From an uncultured bacterium (GTDB lineage: Bacteria > Krumholzibacteriota > Krumholzibacteriia > LZORAL124-64-63): DNA of 16,802 nucleotides. Shown one piece after another: positions 10,229 through 16,802 of this stretch; the stretch's first letter is position 1, and every line of letters begins with the position of its first letter. The notes beneath the pieces are model-generated. The model saw only the letters and a program-made list of their open reading frames with translations. It was not told the origin of the DNA and ran no database searches. The stretch spans positions 1-16,802 of the forward strand of contig CAINDZ010000201.1 of assembly GCA_903847545.1 (NCBI GenBank), read 5' to 3'. The translations under genes and the position numbers were made by a program.

Positions 10229-11116
10229 TCACTCCCGGCGCCCGACGAGCACCGGGAACTCGAACTGCTCGTCGACGCCGGTGACGGGCGGGTGCTGCTC
10301 GATGTCGCCGAGGCCCGCGACGGCCAGCGCGGCCAGCAGGTCGTCGTCCTCCCAGGCCTGGTGGCACTGCGCGTAGCGCGCGAGCTCGCCGGTGGCCGCG
10401 TCCAGGATCCAGTGCACGTGGATCTCCGAACGCGTCGCCTCGTCCCAGGCGAATTCCTCGAGCCACAGGTGCGGCCGCCCGCTGAACGGCGACGTGTCCA
10501 TGGTCGACCAGGTGGCGGCGTCCTCTTGCACGAACAGGTCCCAGGGCTGGTACTCCAGGACGAACAGGCCGCCCGGGCGCAGCAGCGACACGAGGCGCGG
10601 CAGGAAGGCGGCCGCCTGCGCGGGGCGGAACGAGTGGAACTCGCCGAACCAGAAGGTGACCGCGTCGAACGGGGCGCCGCTGCGCGCGGCGAAGTCGTCC
10701 GGCAGCGCGGTCAGGTCGGCCTCCAGGAACGTGACGTCCAGGCGGTTGGCCGCGGCGTGCTCGCGCGCCCAGCGCAGGGGCTCGGGCGCGACGTCGAAGC
10801 CGCAGCCGCCGTGGCCGCGCGCCGCCAGTTCGTGCCCGTACAGGCCCGGCCCGCAGCCGACGTCCAGCACGCGCCACGGGCCCTCCGTCCCCGAGCGGCG
10901 GCCCAGCTGCCCCAGCAGCCAGTCGACGTGCGCCCTGACAACCTCGGGCGACCGGGTGGCCATGTGGGTGGACGGGTCGAGGTGGACATCCAGCATGCGG
11001 CGGCTGAACCCGGGCTCGGCCCACGGCAGCTGGGCCCCGTCCTGCCAGGGGCGGGGCGGGCGTTCGGCCTCCAGGATACGTTGCAAGGCCCCGGGCAGGG
11101 ACGGCGTGTCGCTCAC
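10229..11116 (-). CDS. Class I SAM-dependent methyltransferase
   Basis: The product has 295 residues from the GTG start chosen here (complement of 11114-11116). The frame also holds an ATG at 11209, but the extra 31 residues are Pro/Arg-rich and look like translated intergenic DNA containing the DnaA box, so I prefer the shorter form. No strong ribosome binding site marks either start. WRVLDVGCGPGLYG (about residues 81-94) is motif I, GFDVAPEPLRWAR gives the motif II acidic residue, FLEADLTALP is motif III, FDAVTFWFGEFHSF is motif IV and LLRPGGLFVLEYQPW is the post-IV strand. This is a complete Rossmann methyltransferase. The substrate cannot be deduced. It is the first gene of a two-methyltransferase operon and is divergent from dnaB. 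Confidence 0.82.
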   Translation of the reverse strand: MSDTPSLPGALQRILEAERPPRPWQDGAQLPWAEPGFSRRMLDVHLDPSTHMATRSPEVVRAHVDWLLGQLGRRSGTEGPWRVLDVGCGPGLYGHELAARGHGGCGFDVAPEPLRWAREHAAANRLDVTFLEADLTALPDDFAARSGAPFDAVTFWFGEFHSFRPAQAAAFLPRLVSLLRPGGLFVLEYQPWDLFVQEDAATWSTMDTSPFSGRPHLWLEEFAWDEATRSEIHVHWILDAATGELARYAQCHQAWEDDDLLAALAVAGLGDIEQHPPVTGVDEQFEFPVLVGRRE

Positions 11117-11141
11117 GAGCGTCGGCTTTCGGCGGCGGGGG

Positions 11142-11314
11142 TTGTCCCCAAGCCTGTGGATAAGTCGCCGGGGGGCGGCGGGCCGCCCCGGCGGGGAGCA
11201 GGGCCCCATTATCCCCGGTCACGGGAGGTTCATCCACCGCTAAGGCACGGCTGTCCGCAGGTTGTCCACCGGCCGGGACGTGCTGTCCCCGGGGTTTTCC
11301 GCAGCCTGTCCACG
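11142..11314. promoter_or_regulatory. DnaA-box cluster upstream of dnaB
   Basis: A perfect DnaA box (TTATCCACA, minus strand, 11155-11163) is accompanied by plus-strand variants: TTGTCCCCA 11142, TTATCCCCG 11209, TCATCCACC 11230, CTGTCCGCA 11251, TTGTCCACC 11262, CTGTCCCCG 11283, TTTTCCGCA 11295 and CTGTCCACG 11306. From 11209 on, the start-to-start spacings are 21, 21, 11, 21, 12 and 11 nt, i.e. whole helical turns. Most variants match 6-7 of 9 bases; CTGTCCCCG matches 5. The region 11117-11415 has no gene. It could be a DnaA-controlled dnaB promoter or part of a replication origin; no AT-rich unwinding element is visible, which favours regulation. Confidence 0.55.
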
Positions 11315-11342
11315 GGATTGTGGCGGCGTCCGGAGGTCCGGT

Positions 11343-11371
11343 TTGGGGTGCGCGGCCGGGCGTGATACTAT
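11343..11371 (+). promoter_or_regulatory. Candidate extended -10 promoter of dnaB
   Basis: TTGGGG (11343-11348), a 17-bp spacer and TACTAT (11366-11371), preceded by TG at 11363-11364, form an extended -10 promoter. Transcription would begin near 11378, giving a leader of about 38 nt. Confidence 0.4.
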
Positions 11372-11415
11372 GGGCGGCCAAAGCGAACCTCCCATCTGTC
11401 CAGGGATGCCCAGTG

Positions 11416-12855
11416 ATGGAAATGCAGCCTGACCGCTTCGCCGGCCCCGCGTCCGCGAACCGCCCGTCCTTCGGCTACGACCGCCTGCCCGACGGCCGCC
11501 GCCCGCCCTTCAGCGAGGAGGCGGAGCAGGCCATCCTCGGCGCCGCGCTCGTCGACAAGGAGGCCGTCGGTCTCGCGCGCGAGCGCATCAAGCATGACGA
11601 CTTCTACCGCCTCGAGCACCAGCTCATCTTCCGCGCGATGTGCACCCTGTACGAGCGCGACCAGGCCGTCGACCCGATCACCATCGCCGACCTGCTCGAG
11701 CGCTCGGCCGAGAGCTTCCTGGACAAGGCGCAGTTGAAGGCGCTGCAGGGCCGCAGCCTGCTCGAACTGGTCGGAGGGATGGACTTCCTGATCGACCTGG
11801 CCGGCATGATGGGCACCGCGGCCAACGTGACGCACCACGCGGGCATCGTGCGCGAGAAGTCGATCCTGCGGAAGCTGATCAGCGTCTCGGGCACCATCGC
11901 CGCCGAGGCCTACGAGGGCGCCGACGAGGCGGCCGCCATCCTCGACAGCGCCCAGGCGAAGATCTACGACGTCAGCAACGAGACGCGCTCGGGCGGCTTC
12001 GCGGCGGTGGACGAGATCGTGCCCGGCACGTTCAAGTCGATCGAGGAGGCCTTCCAGAACGGCGACGAGGTGACGGGCCTGCGCACCGGCTTCAGGGAGA
12101 TGGACAAGCGCACGGGCGGCCTGCAGAAGGGCGACCTCATCATCCTGGCCGCGCGCCCGTCGATGGGCAAGACCTCGCTGGCGCTGAACCTGGCCTACAA
12201 CGTGGCCGTGCACGAGAAGAAGCCCGTGGGCGTGTTCTCGCTGGAAATGTCGCGCGAGCAGTTGGTGATGCGCATGCTCGGCAGCAGCGGCTCGTTCAAC
12301 CTGCACAACCTGCGGCGCGGCAAGCTGCGCAACGACGACTGGCCGCGCCTGACGCAGGCCTGCGACCAGCTGTCGCGGGCGCCCATCTTCATCGACGACA
12401 ACAGCGGCATCTCGGTGCTCGAGATGAAGGCCAAGGCGCGGCGGCTGCAGCAGCAGCACGGGCTGGGCCTGGTCGTCATCGACTACCTGCAGCTGATGAG
12501 CGGCGGCGGCCGCATCGAGAACCGGCAGCAGGAGATCTCGCAGATCAGCCGCAACCTGAAGGGCCTGGCCAAGGACCTGGGCGTGCCGGTGATCGCGCTC
12601 AGCCAGCTGTCGCGAGGCGTCGAGGCGCGCGGCGACCACAAGCCGATGCTGAGCGACCTGCGCGAGTCCGGCGCGATCGAGCAGGACGCCGACGTGGTGC
12701 TGTTCATCTACCGCGAGGAAGTCTACAAGCCCGAGGACGAGTCGCTGCACAACCTCGCGACCGTCATCATCGGCAAGCAGCGCAACGGCCCCATCGGGCA
12801 GTTCGACCTGCACTTCCACAAGGAATTCACGCGCTTCTCGGACCTGGCGCACTGA
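11416..12855 (+). CDS. dnaB: Replicative DNA helicase DnaB
   Basis: This is the hexameric 5'-to-3' helicase that unwinds DNA at the replication fork and recruits primase, driven by ATP. It has 479 residues, close to the usual 450-470. The frame is open from 11320, but the ATG at 11416 is preferred because AGGGA (11402-11406) lies 9 nt upstream and the N-terminal domain begins soon after (PFSEEAEQAILGAAL). The RecA-like C-terminal domain shows Walker A ARPSMGKTS (Lys252), Walker B LGLVVIDYLQLM (Asp356), the SQLSRGVEARGDHKPMLSDLRESGAIEQDADVV block in two parts of motif H4, and the end IGKQRNGPIG. No intein interrupts these motifs. A GTG-starting metallo-hydrolase gene follows after 7 nt, so the two are likely co-transcribed. 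The upstream DnaA-box cluster suggests coupling of dnaB expression to replication initiation. Confidence 0.96.
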   Translation: MEMQPDRFAGPASANRPSFGYDRLPDGRRPPFSEEAEQAILGAALVDKEAVGLARERIKHDDFYRLEHQLIFRAMCTLYERDQAVDPITIADLLERSAESFLDKAQLKALQGRSLLELVGGMDFLIDLAGMMGTAANVTHHAGIVREKSILRKLISVSGTIAAEAYEGADEAAAILDSAQAKIYDVSNETRSGGFAAVDEIVPGTFKSIEEAFQNGDEVTGLRTGFREMDKRTGGLQKGDLIILAARPSMGKTSLALNLAYNVAVHEKKPVGVFSLEMSREQLVMRMLGSSGSFNLHNLRRGKLRNDDWPRLTQACDQLSRAPIFIDDNSGISVLEMKAKARRLQQQHGLGLVVIDYLQLMSGGGRIENRQQEISQISRNLKGLAKDLGVPVIALSQLSRGVEARGDHKPMLSDLRESGAIEQDADVVLFIYREEVYKPEDESLHNLATVIIGKQRNGPIGQFDLHFHKEFTRFSDLAH

Positions 12856-12862
12856 GGCGGGC

Positions 12863-13897
12863 GTGTCGAGCGACGACTTGCACCAAAACGACCCGCATCT
12901 TGGCGACCTGCACCAGGGCGACCTGCATCTTGTCGACCTGGACCAGCCGCTCCCCGGGCAGCGCCGGTTCATCTCGTGCTGGGCGCGCGTCGCCGGGCCG
13001 GTCACCTACGTCGTCGACCCCGGGCCGCCCAGCTCGGTCGGGGCCCTGGTCGCCGCCCTGCGCGACCTGGGCCTCGCGCGCCTGGACCTGATCCTGCTGA
13101 CCCACGTGCACCTGGACCACGGCGGCTGCACCGCGCGCCTGCTCGAGGCGTGGCCGACGGCGAAGGTGGTCTGCCATCCCGCCGGGCGGGCGCACCTGCT
13201 GGACCCGTCCCAGCTGTGGCAGGGCTCGCGGCAGGTGCTCGGCGCCAAGGCCGAGGTCTACGGCGAGCCCGCGCCGGTGCCCGCGGAGGCGCTGGCCGCC
13301 GACCCCTTGAGCGAGGATCCGCTGGCCCCGGACAGCCTGTCCGCGCGCTACGGCATCCAGGCGATCGCCACGCCGGGCCATGCGCCCCACCACGTGGCCT
13401 ACCGGCACGGCGACGACCTGTTCCTGGGCGAGTGCGCCGGCACGTTCTCGACCCTGGGGCAGGGCCCGCACGCCACCGACTACTACCTGCGCCCGGCCAC
13501 GCCGCCGCGGTTCCGGCCGGCCACGGCGCAGGCCTCGCTGGACCGCCTGCTGGCGCTGGACCCGCTGCCGGGGCGCCTGCGGTTCGCCCACCACGGCTGG
13601 CACGGGGCGGACAGCCGCCGCCTGCTGCTGGAGGCCCGCGCCCAGGTCGACCTGTGGCTGGACGCCTGCCGCCGGGCACTGGCCGCACGGCGCGGCCTGC
13701 CCCACACCGAGCCCGGGGGCGAGGACGAGCTGTTCGACGCCATCTGCGCCCTGGTCCGGGAAACGGATCCCCATTACGCCCGCGGCGCGCTGCTGCCGGA
13801 TGATATCCGCGAGCGGGAGCGGGATTTCACCCGCCAGTCGCTGCGGGGGATGCTCGGCTGGCTCCTGGACGAGGCCGCGGGGGCCGAACAGGGCTGA
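12863..13897 (+). CDS. Metallo-beta-lactamase-fold hydrolase
   Basis: The product is a 344-residue cytosolic protein of the MBL fold, which uses a two-metal centre to hydrolyse esters, thioesters or related bonds. Its substrate is unknown. Metal ligands are visible: H81-x-H83-x-D85-H86 (THVHLDHGG), H173 (PGHAPHH) and a final His at 243/244 (FAHHGWHG). The bridging acid is Glu190 in LGECAG instead of the common Asp; I recall Glu here in some MBL subfamilies with the same following DYYLRPATPPRF segment, so it may be normal for the group. Residues 5-29 are five pentapeptide repeats (DLHxx) encoded by a 15-bp tandem repeat, outside the core fold. The GTG start, 7 nt after dnaB, has no strong ribosome binding site, so translational coupling is likely; a start inside or after the repeat cannot be excluded. 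About 75 residues form a helical C-terminal extension. Confidence 0.85.
   Translation: MSSDDLHQNDPHLGDLHQGDLHLVDLDQPLPGQRRFISCWARVAGPVTYVVDPGPPSSVGALVAALRDLGLARLDLILLTHVHLDHGGCTARLLEAWPTAKVVCHPAGRAHLLDPSQLWQGSRQVLGAKAEVYGEPAPVPAEALAADPLSEDPLAPDSLSARYGIQAIATPGHAPHHVAYRHGDDLFLGECAGTFSTLGQGPHATDYYLRPATPPRFRPATAQASLDRLLALDPLPGRLRFAHHGWHGADSRRLLLEARAQVDLWLDACRRALAARRGLPHTEPGGEDELFDAICALVRETDPHYARGALLPDDIRERERDFTRQSLRGMLGWLLDEAAGAEQG
12875..12949 (+). repeat. Five in-frame 15-bp tandem repeats at the 5' end of the metallo-hydrolase gene
   Basis: Units begin at 12875, 12890, 12905, 12920 and 12935 and translate as DLHQN, DPHLG, DLHQG, DLHLV and DLDQP. Units 1, 3 and 5 carry Gln at position four and units 2 and 4 carry Leu, so a 30-bp super-unit was probably duplicated. 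Four units contain His. The repeat precedes the conserved MBL core and so looks like a recent expansion. Confidence 0.8.
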
Positions 13898-13910
13898 CGG
13901 CGCGGGGTTG

Positions 13911-13939
13911 TAGACTTCGCCCGCCCCTGTTCCTATATT
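13911..13939 (+). promoter_or_regulatory. Candidate leaderless promoter of mlaEFD
   Basis: TAGACT (13911-13916), a 17-bp spacer and TATATT (13934-13939; 5 of 6) precede the mlaE ATG by only 9 nt, so the transcript should start within about 3 nt of the start codon. No ribosome binding site is seen before mlaE, consistent with a leaderless message. Confidence 0.5.
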
Positions 13940-13948
13940 GGCCCGACC

Positions 13949-14740
13949 ATGACGGCAATTCTGGCAGGCATCGGCAGGGGGGTCATCGACGCCCTCAGCG
14001 GCTCGGGCAGGGGACTGCTCCTGCTGCGTTCGATCATCCTCCAGACACCTCACGCCTGGCGCATGCGCCGCGAGATCCTCGAACAGATGCAGGTGGTGGC
14101 GATCGGCTCGATGCCGATGGTCATCGTGACCTCCGTCTTCGTCGGCGCCGTCACCGCCGTGCAGGCCGTCTACCAGATGCAGGCCTACGTGCCGATGAAG
14201 TTCCTGGGCACGGTCATCTCCAAGTCCGTCTTCATCGAGCTGGGCCCCGTGCTGATGGCGCTGGTGGTCGGCAGCCGCCTGTGCGCCAACTACGCGGCCG
14301 AGCTGGGCACCATGAAGGTGACCGAGCAGCTCGACGCCATGACCATCATGGCCATCGACCCCGACCGCTACCTGGCGATGCCCCGCTTCTGGGCCGCCGT
14401 GCTGATGATCCCGGTGGTGACCATCTTCTGCGACGCCATCGCCATCCTGGGCGGCTACGTGGCCTCGGTGCTGACGCTCGACGTCTCGAGCGGCGTGTTC
14501 ATCGAGGGCCTGCAGATGTTCTACAAGCACTCGGACCTGCTCGGCGGCCTGATCAAGTCGTTCTTCTTCGGCGGCATCATCGCCATGAGCGGGATCTACT
14601 ACGGGTTCAACACGAAGGGCGGCGCCGAGGGCGTCGGCCGTTCGACGATGACCGCGGTCGTGGGCAGCTGCCTGAGCGTGCTGGTGGGCGACTACCTGCT
14701 GGCCATCGTGCTGTTCCAGATCGTGTTCGAGAAGACGTGA
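13949..14740 (+). CDS. mlaE: MlaE-type ABC transporter permease (lipid transport)
   Basis: The product is a 263-residue inner-membrane permease that, with an MlaF ATPase and an MCE protein, moves phospholipid between inner and outer membranes. The diagnostic segment ELGPVLMALVVGSRLCANYAAELGTMKVTEQLDAM (about residues 97-131) is split here by description only: ELGP, then SRL, then AAELGTMKVTEQ, the MlaE/YrbE coupling region. Several hydrophobic helices follow (about 149-175, 207-220 and 239-258), and the N-terminal part carries the helix before it (about 50-72). Length matches the family. The stop codon lies 2 nt before the mlaF ATG, so translation is coupled. Its own promoter at 13911-13939 separates it from the dnaB pair. 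No mlaA, mlaB or mlaC gene is in view. Confidence 0.94.
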   Translation: MTAILAGIGRGVIDALSGSGRGLLLLRSIILQTPHAWRMRREILEQMQVVAIGSMPMVIVTSVFVGAVTAVQAVYQMQAYVPMKFLGTVISKSVFIELGPVLMALVVGSRLCANYAAELGTMKVTEQLDAMTIMAIDPDRYLAMPRFWAAVLMIPVVTIFCDAIAILGGYVASVLTLDVSSGVFIEGLQMFYKHSDLLGGLIKSFFFGGIIAMSGIYYGFNTKGGAEGVGRSTMTAVVGSCLSVLVGDYLLAIVLFQIVFEKT

Positions 14741-14742
14741 GC

Positions 14743-15555
14743 ATGAAGCAGGACTGGGACATCCCGCCCCCGCCGAACCAGCGCGTCGCCGACCCGGCGT
14801 CGTTCAAGGGCATCGTGGTCGAGGGGGTCAGCAAGCGCTTCGGGCCCAAGACGGTGCTCGACAACGCCGACCTGCTCATCCACAAGGGCGAGACGCTGGT
14901 CATCATCGGGCGCAGCGGCGAGGGCAAGTCGGTCCTGCTCAAGCATATCGTGCGCCTGCTGGAGCCCGACGCCGGCCGCATCCTGGTCGAGGGCGCCGAG
15001 GTGGGCGCGCTCGAGCACGGGCCGCTGATGGAACTGCGCAAGAAGTTCGGCTTCCTGTTCCAGGGCGCGGCGCTCTTCGACTCGATGACCATCGCCAAGA
15101 ATATCGGCCTCGCGCTGGAGGAGCACACCGACTGGCCGGCGGACCGGATCCGCGCGCGCGCCTGCGAGTGCCTGGCGCAGGTGGGCCTGGTCGGGGCCGA
15201 GGACAAGCTGCCGAGCGAGCTGTCGGGCGGCATGAAGAAGCGCGCCGGGCTGGCGCGGGCCATCGTCATGGAGCCGCAGTACATCCTGTACGACGAGCCC
15301 ACGACCGGCCTGGACCCGATCACTTCGGACGCGATCAACGACCTGATCATCCAGCTGCAGAAGGAGCTGGGCGTCACCAGCATCGTCGTCACGCACGACA
15401 TGCCGAGCGCGTTCAAGGTGGGCAACCGCATGGCGATGCTCAGCCGCGGGCGGATCGTCTTCACCGGCACCGTCGACGAGGTGCGCACCACGACGCACCC
15501 GATGGTGCGCCAGTTCATCGAGGGCCGCTCCCAGGGACCGCTGGGGGCTTTCTGA
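14743..15555 (+). CDS. mlaF: MlaF-type ABC transporter ATPase
   Basis: The product is a 270-residue cytosolic ATPase that powers the MlaE permease. Walker A is GRSGEGKS (residues 56-63, Lys62), the Q-loop lies in FLFQGAALFDSMT, the signature is LSGGM (160-164), Walker B is ILYDEPTTGLD with Asp184 and Glu185, and the switch His is 218 (VTHDM). The SGEGKS loop and LSGGMKKRAGLARA wording are typical of the MlaF/TGD3 group rather than other ABC importers. A Pro-rich N-terminal stretch (IPPPPN) of about 20 residues precedes the core. The ATG is 2 nt after the mlaE stop and has only a poor ribosome binding site, so it likely depends on coupled translation. A 46-nt gap with a good ribosome binding site separates it from mlaD. 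Confidence 0.94.
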   Translation: MKQDWDIPPPPNQRVADPASFKGIVVEGVSKRFGPKTVLDNADLLIHKGETLVIIGRSGEGKSVLLKHIVRLLEPDAGRILVEGAEVGALEHGPLMELRKKFGFLFQGAALFDSMTIAKNIGLALEEHTDWPADRIRARACECLAQVGLVGAEDKLPSELSGGMKKRAGLARAIVMEPQYILYDEPTTGLDPITSDAINDLIIQLQKELGVTSIVVTHDMPSAFKVGNRMAMLSRGRIVFTGTVDEVRTTTHPMVRQFIEGRSQGPLGAF

Positions 15556-15601
15556 CCGAAGCAGGGCCGCGGCGCGCCCGCCGCTGCCCGGAGGGACGCA
15601 G

Positions 15602-16495
15602 ATGCGAGGCAGACTCAACGAGGTCCAGGTCGGCCTGGTGACCATCATCGCCATCGCGGTGCTGGTCGGCGGCATGCTCTGGCTGAAGAACATCGACCTG
15701 CGCAAGGGATCGCGCATGTACCAGGCCGACTTCGCCAAGGTCGAGGGCCTGCGCGTGGGCGACAAGGTGCAGGTGCGCGGCATCCGCATGGGCGAGGTCA
15801 CGGGCATGAAGATCATGCCGGAGGCCGTGCGCGTCGAACTGCAGCTCGAGGACACGGCGCGGCTGTGCGAGGACGCCGTCGTGATCCTGGGCGAGAAGGG
15901 CATCGTCGGCGAGGTCGTCATCGAGGTCGACCCGGGCACGGGCACGCCGGTCCAGGAGGGCCACATCTTCACAGGGCGCTCGGCTGGCACCATCGCCGCG
16001 ATGACCGATGCCGCGGGCGCCGCCATCGCCGAGATGCGCACGCTGACGTCCCAGGTGACGGCCCTGCTCGAGGAAGTGCGCAAGGAAGGCAAGGTCGTCG
16101 AGACGCTCGAGCAGGCGAACACGACCCTGGTCAAGGTGGACCACATGGTCGAGCAGAACCACGAGGACGTCCGCGTCATCCTGACCGACCTGCGCGCCTC
16201 GACCACGGAGATGCGCAAGCTGATGCAGAGCGGCCGCCTGAACCAGGCCCTGGACGGGACCGCGGCCGCGGCGGAGACCGCCGACTCGCTGATGGTCGGC
16301 CTGCGCACGACCACCGCCCGCTTCAACTCGCTGCTGGCGAAGCTGGACGAGGGCGGCGGCTCGGCCGCGATGCTGATGAACGACCCGGCGCTGTACACGC
16401 GCACGGACTCGACGCTGACGTCCGTCCAGCGCCTGCTGGACGACCTGCGCCGCAACCCGAAGAAGTACTTCAAGCTGAACGTCATCGATTTCTAG
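15602..16495 (+). CDS. mlaD: MlaD-type MCE-domain lipid-transport protein
   Basis: The product is a 297-residue periplasmic substrate-binding partner of MlaE/MlaF, anchored by one N-terminal membrane helix (about residues 8-28, VQVGLVTIIAIAVLVGG). The MCE domain follows (about 38-117: FAKVEGLRVGDKVQVRGIRMGEV is its typical core), where family members form a hexameric ring that passes lipid. After residue about 130 the protein is a long helical region rich in Glu, Leu and Thr that probably forms a coiled coil; this makes it about 110 residues longer than E. coli MlaD and more like the tube-forming MCE proteins. The ATG follows GGAGG (15590-15594) by 7 nt. It is the third gene of the mlaEFD set. 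Confidence 0.9.
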   Translation: MRGRLNEVQVGLVTIIAIAVLVGGMLWLKNIDLRKGSRMYQADFAKVEGLRVGDKVQVRGIRMGEVTGMKIMPEAVRVELQLEDTARLCEDAVVILGEKGIVGEVVIEVDPGTGTPVQEGHIFTGRSAGTIAAMTDAAGAAIAEMRTLTSQVTALLEEVRKEGKVVETLEQANTTLVKVDHMVEQNHEDVRVILTDLRASTTEMRKLMQSGRLNQALDGTAAAAETADSLMVGLRTTTARFNSLLAKLDEGGGSAAMLMNDPALYTRTDSTLTSVQRLLDDLRRNPKKYFKLNVIDF

Positions 16496-16551
16496 CCAGC
16501 CGCACGGCGGGCGGCCGGGTCGCCGGCCGGACAACCAAGGGGAGGACCGGG

Positions 16552-16802
16552 ATGAACGAGGGCCAGAAGAAGGACGCGCTGCTCAAGGCCATCAAGGACG
16601 CCGTGATGGTCGAGGTCAAGGGCCAGCAGCTGTACAGCCATGCCGCCGAGCAGGCGGCCGACCCGGCGGCGCGCGCCATGTTCGAGATGCTCGCGCGCGA
16701 CGAGGACGACCACGTCCGCATCCTGACCACCCAGTACCGCCACCTGCTGGCCGAGGGCCGCCTGAACCTCGAGGGCCTGAACCCGGCCGAGGTCGACCAC
16801 GG
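16552..16802 (+). CDS. Ferritin-like/rubrerythrin-type diiron protein (3' truncated)
   Basis: The first 83 codons are visible and the window ends inside the gene. The ATG follows GGGGAGG (16539-16545) by 6 nt. Helix 1 reads MVEVKGQQLYSHAAEQAAD with metal-ligand Glu21, and helix 2 carries ARDEDDHVRIL with the E51-x-x-H54 pair. This spacing is that of the ferritin-like diiron fold, as in rubrerythrin, where the iron pair reduces peroxide or binds oxygen. The second half of the four-helix bundle and any rubredoxin domain lie beyond the window, so the exact class is open. It lies 56 bp after mlaD on the same strand and may be read from the same transcript. Confidence 0.75.
   Translation, partial: MNEGQKKDALLKAIKDAVMVEVKGQQLYSHAAEQAADPAARAMFEMLARDEDDHVRILTTQYRHLLAEGRLNLEGLNPAEVDH

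Noticed and set aside
11117..11209. Extended N-terminus for the methyltransferase from the ATG at 11209
   Set aside because: The extra 31 residues are Pro/Arg-rich and cover the perfect DnaA box; the conserved-looking protein begins at the GTG.
11142..11415. Calling the DnaA-box region a replication origin outright
   Set aside because: No AT-rich unwinding element or dnaA/dnaN neighbours are visible, and skew over a larger region cannot be computed here.
12827..14530. A 567-codon minus-strand frame and the similar long one at 14692-16485
   Set aside because: Both are shadows of the MBL and mlaEFD genes with repetitive His/Gln/Arg or Ser/Arg composition.

Overview
This is a high-GC bacterial chromosomal segment. 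An MlaE/MlaF/MlaD lipid-transport set, secreted proteins with Sec signal peptides, and a periplasm-type S9 peptidase point to a two-membrane (diderm) organism. Gene content and the C-terminal tails of two secreted proteins recall uncultivated FCB-type lineages (Krumholzibacteriota/Eisenbacteria-like). That placement is inference from memory, not a computed result. I see no tRNA, rRNA, CRISPR array, insertion sequence, integrase or phage gene.

Layout. (1) 1-2822: 3' part of a large beta-propeller/amidohydrolase fusion. (2) 2978-5072: biosynthetic arginine decarboxylase (speA) with its own promoter, a structured leader and a strong intrinsic terminator. (3) 5104-6766: an AT-rich promoter island, then two small secreted Cys-containing proteins sharing a C-terminal tail (PVE-x3-WG-x-LKAR-Y/F), closed by a GC hairpin. 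(4) 6774-9508: a divergent pair, an unrecognised 165-aa protein on the minus strand and an exported oligopeptidase B-like S9 peptidase on the plus strand. (5) 9529-11116: two minus-strand methyltransferase genes 4 nt apart. (6) 11117-11415: an intergenic region with one perfect DnaA box and a helically phased run of degenerate DnaA-box-like 9-mers, leading into dnaB. (7) 11416-13897: dnaB and a metallo-beta-lactamase-fold hydrolase whose N-terminus is built from five 15-bp tandem repeats. (8) 13911-16802: mlaE-mlaF-mlaD from a probably leaderless promoter, then the start of a ferritin-like diiron protein cut by the window edge.

Most of the window is housekeeping: polyamine synthesis, replication helicase and outer-membrane lipid traffic. 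The parts most worth a second look are the shared C-terminal tail of the secreted pair, the phased DnaA-box array before dnaB, two apparently leaderless promoters, and the in-frame repeat at the start of the metallo-hydrolase gene. I did not find a convincing new multi-gene system.
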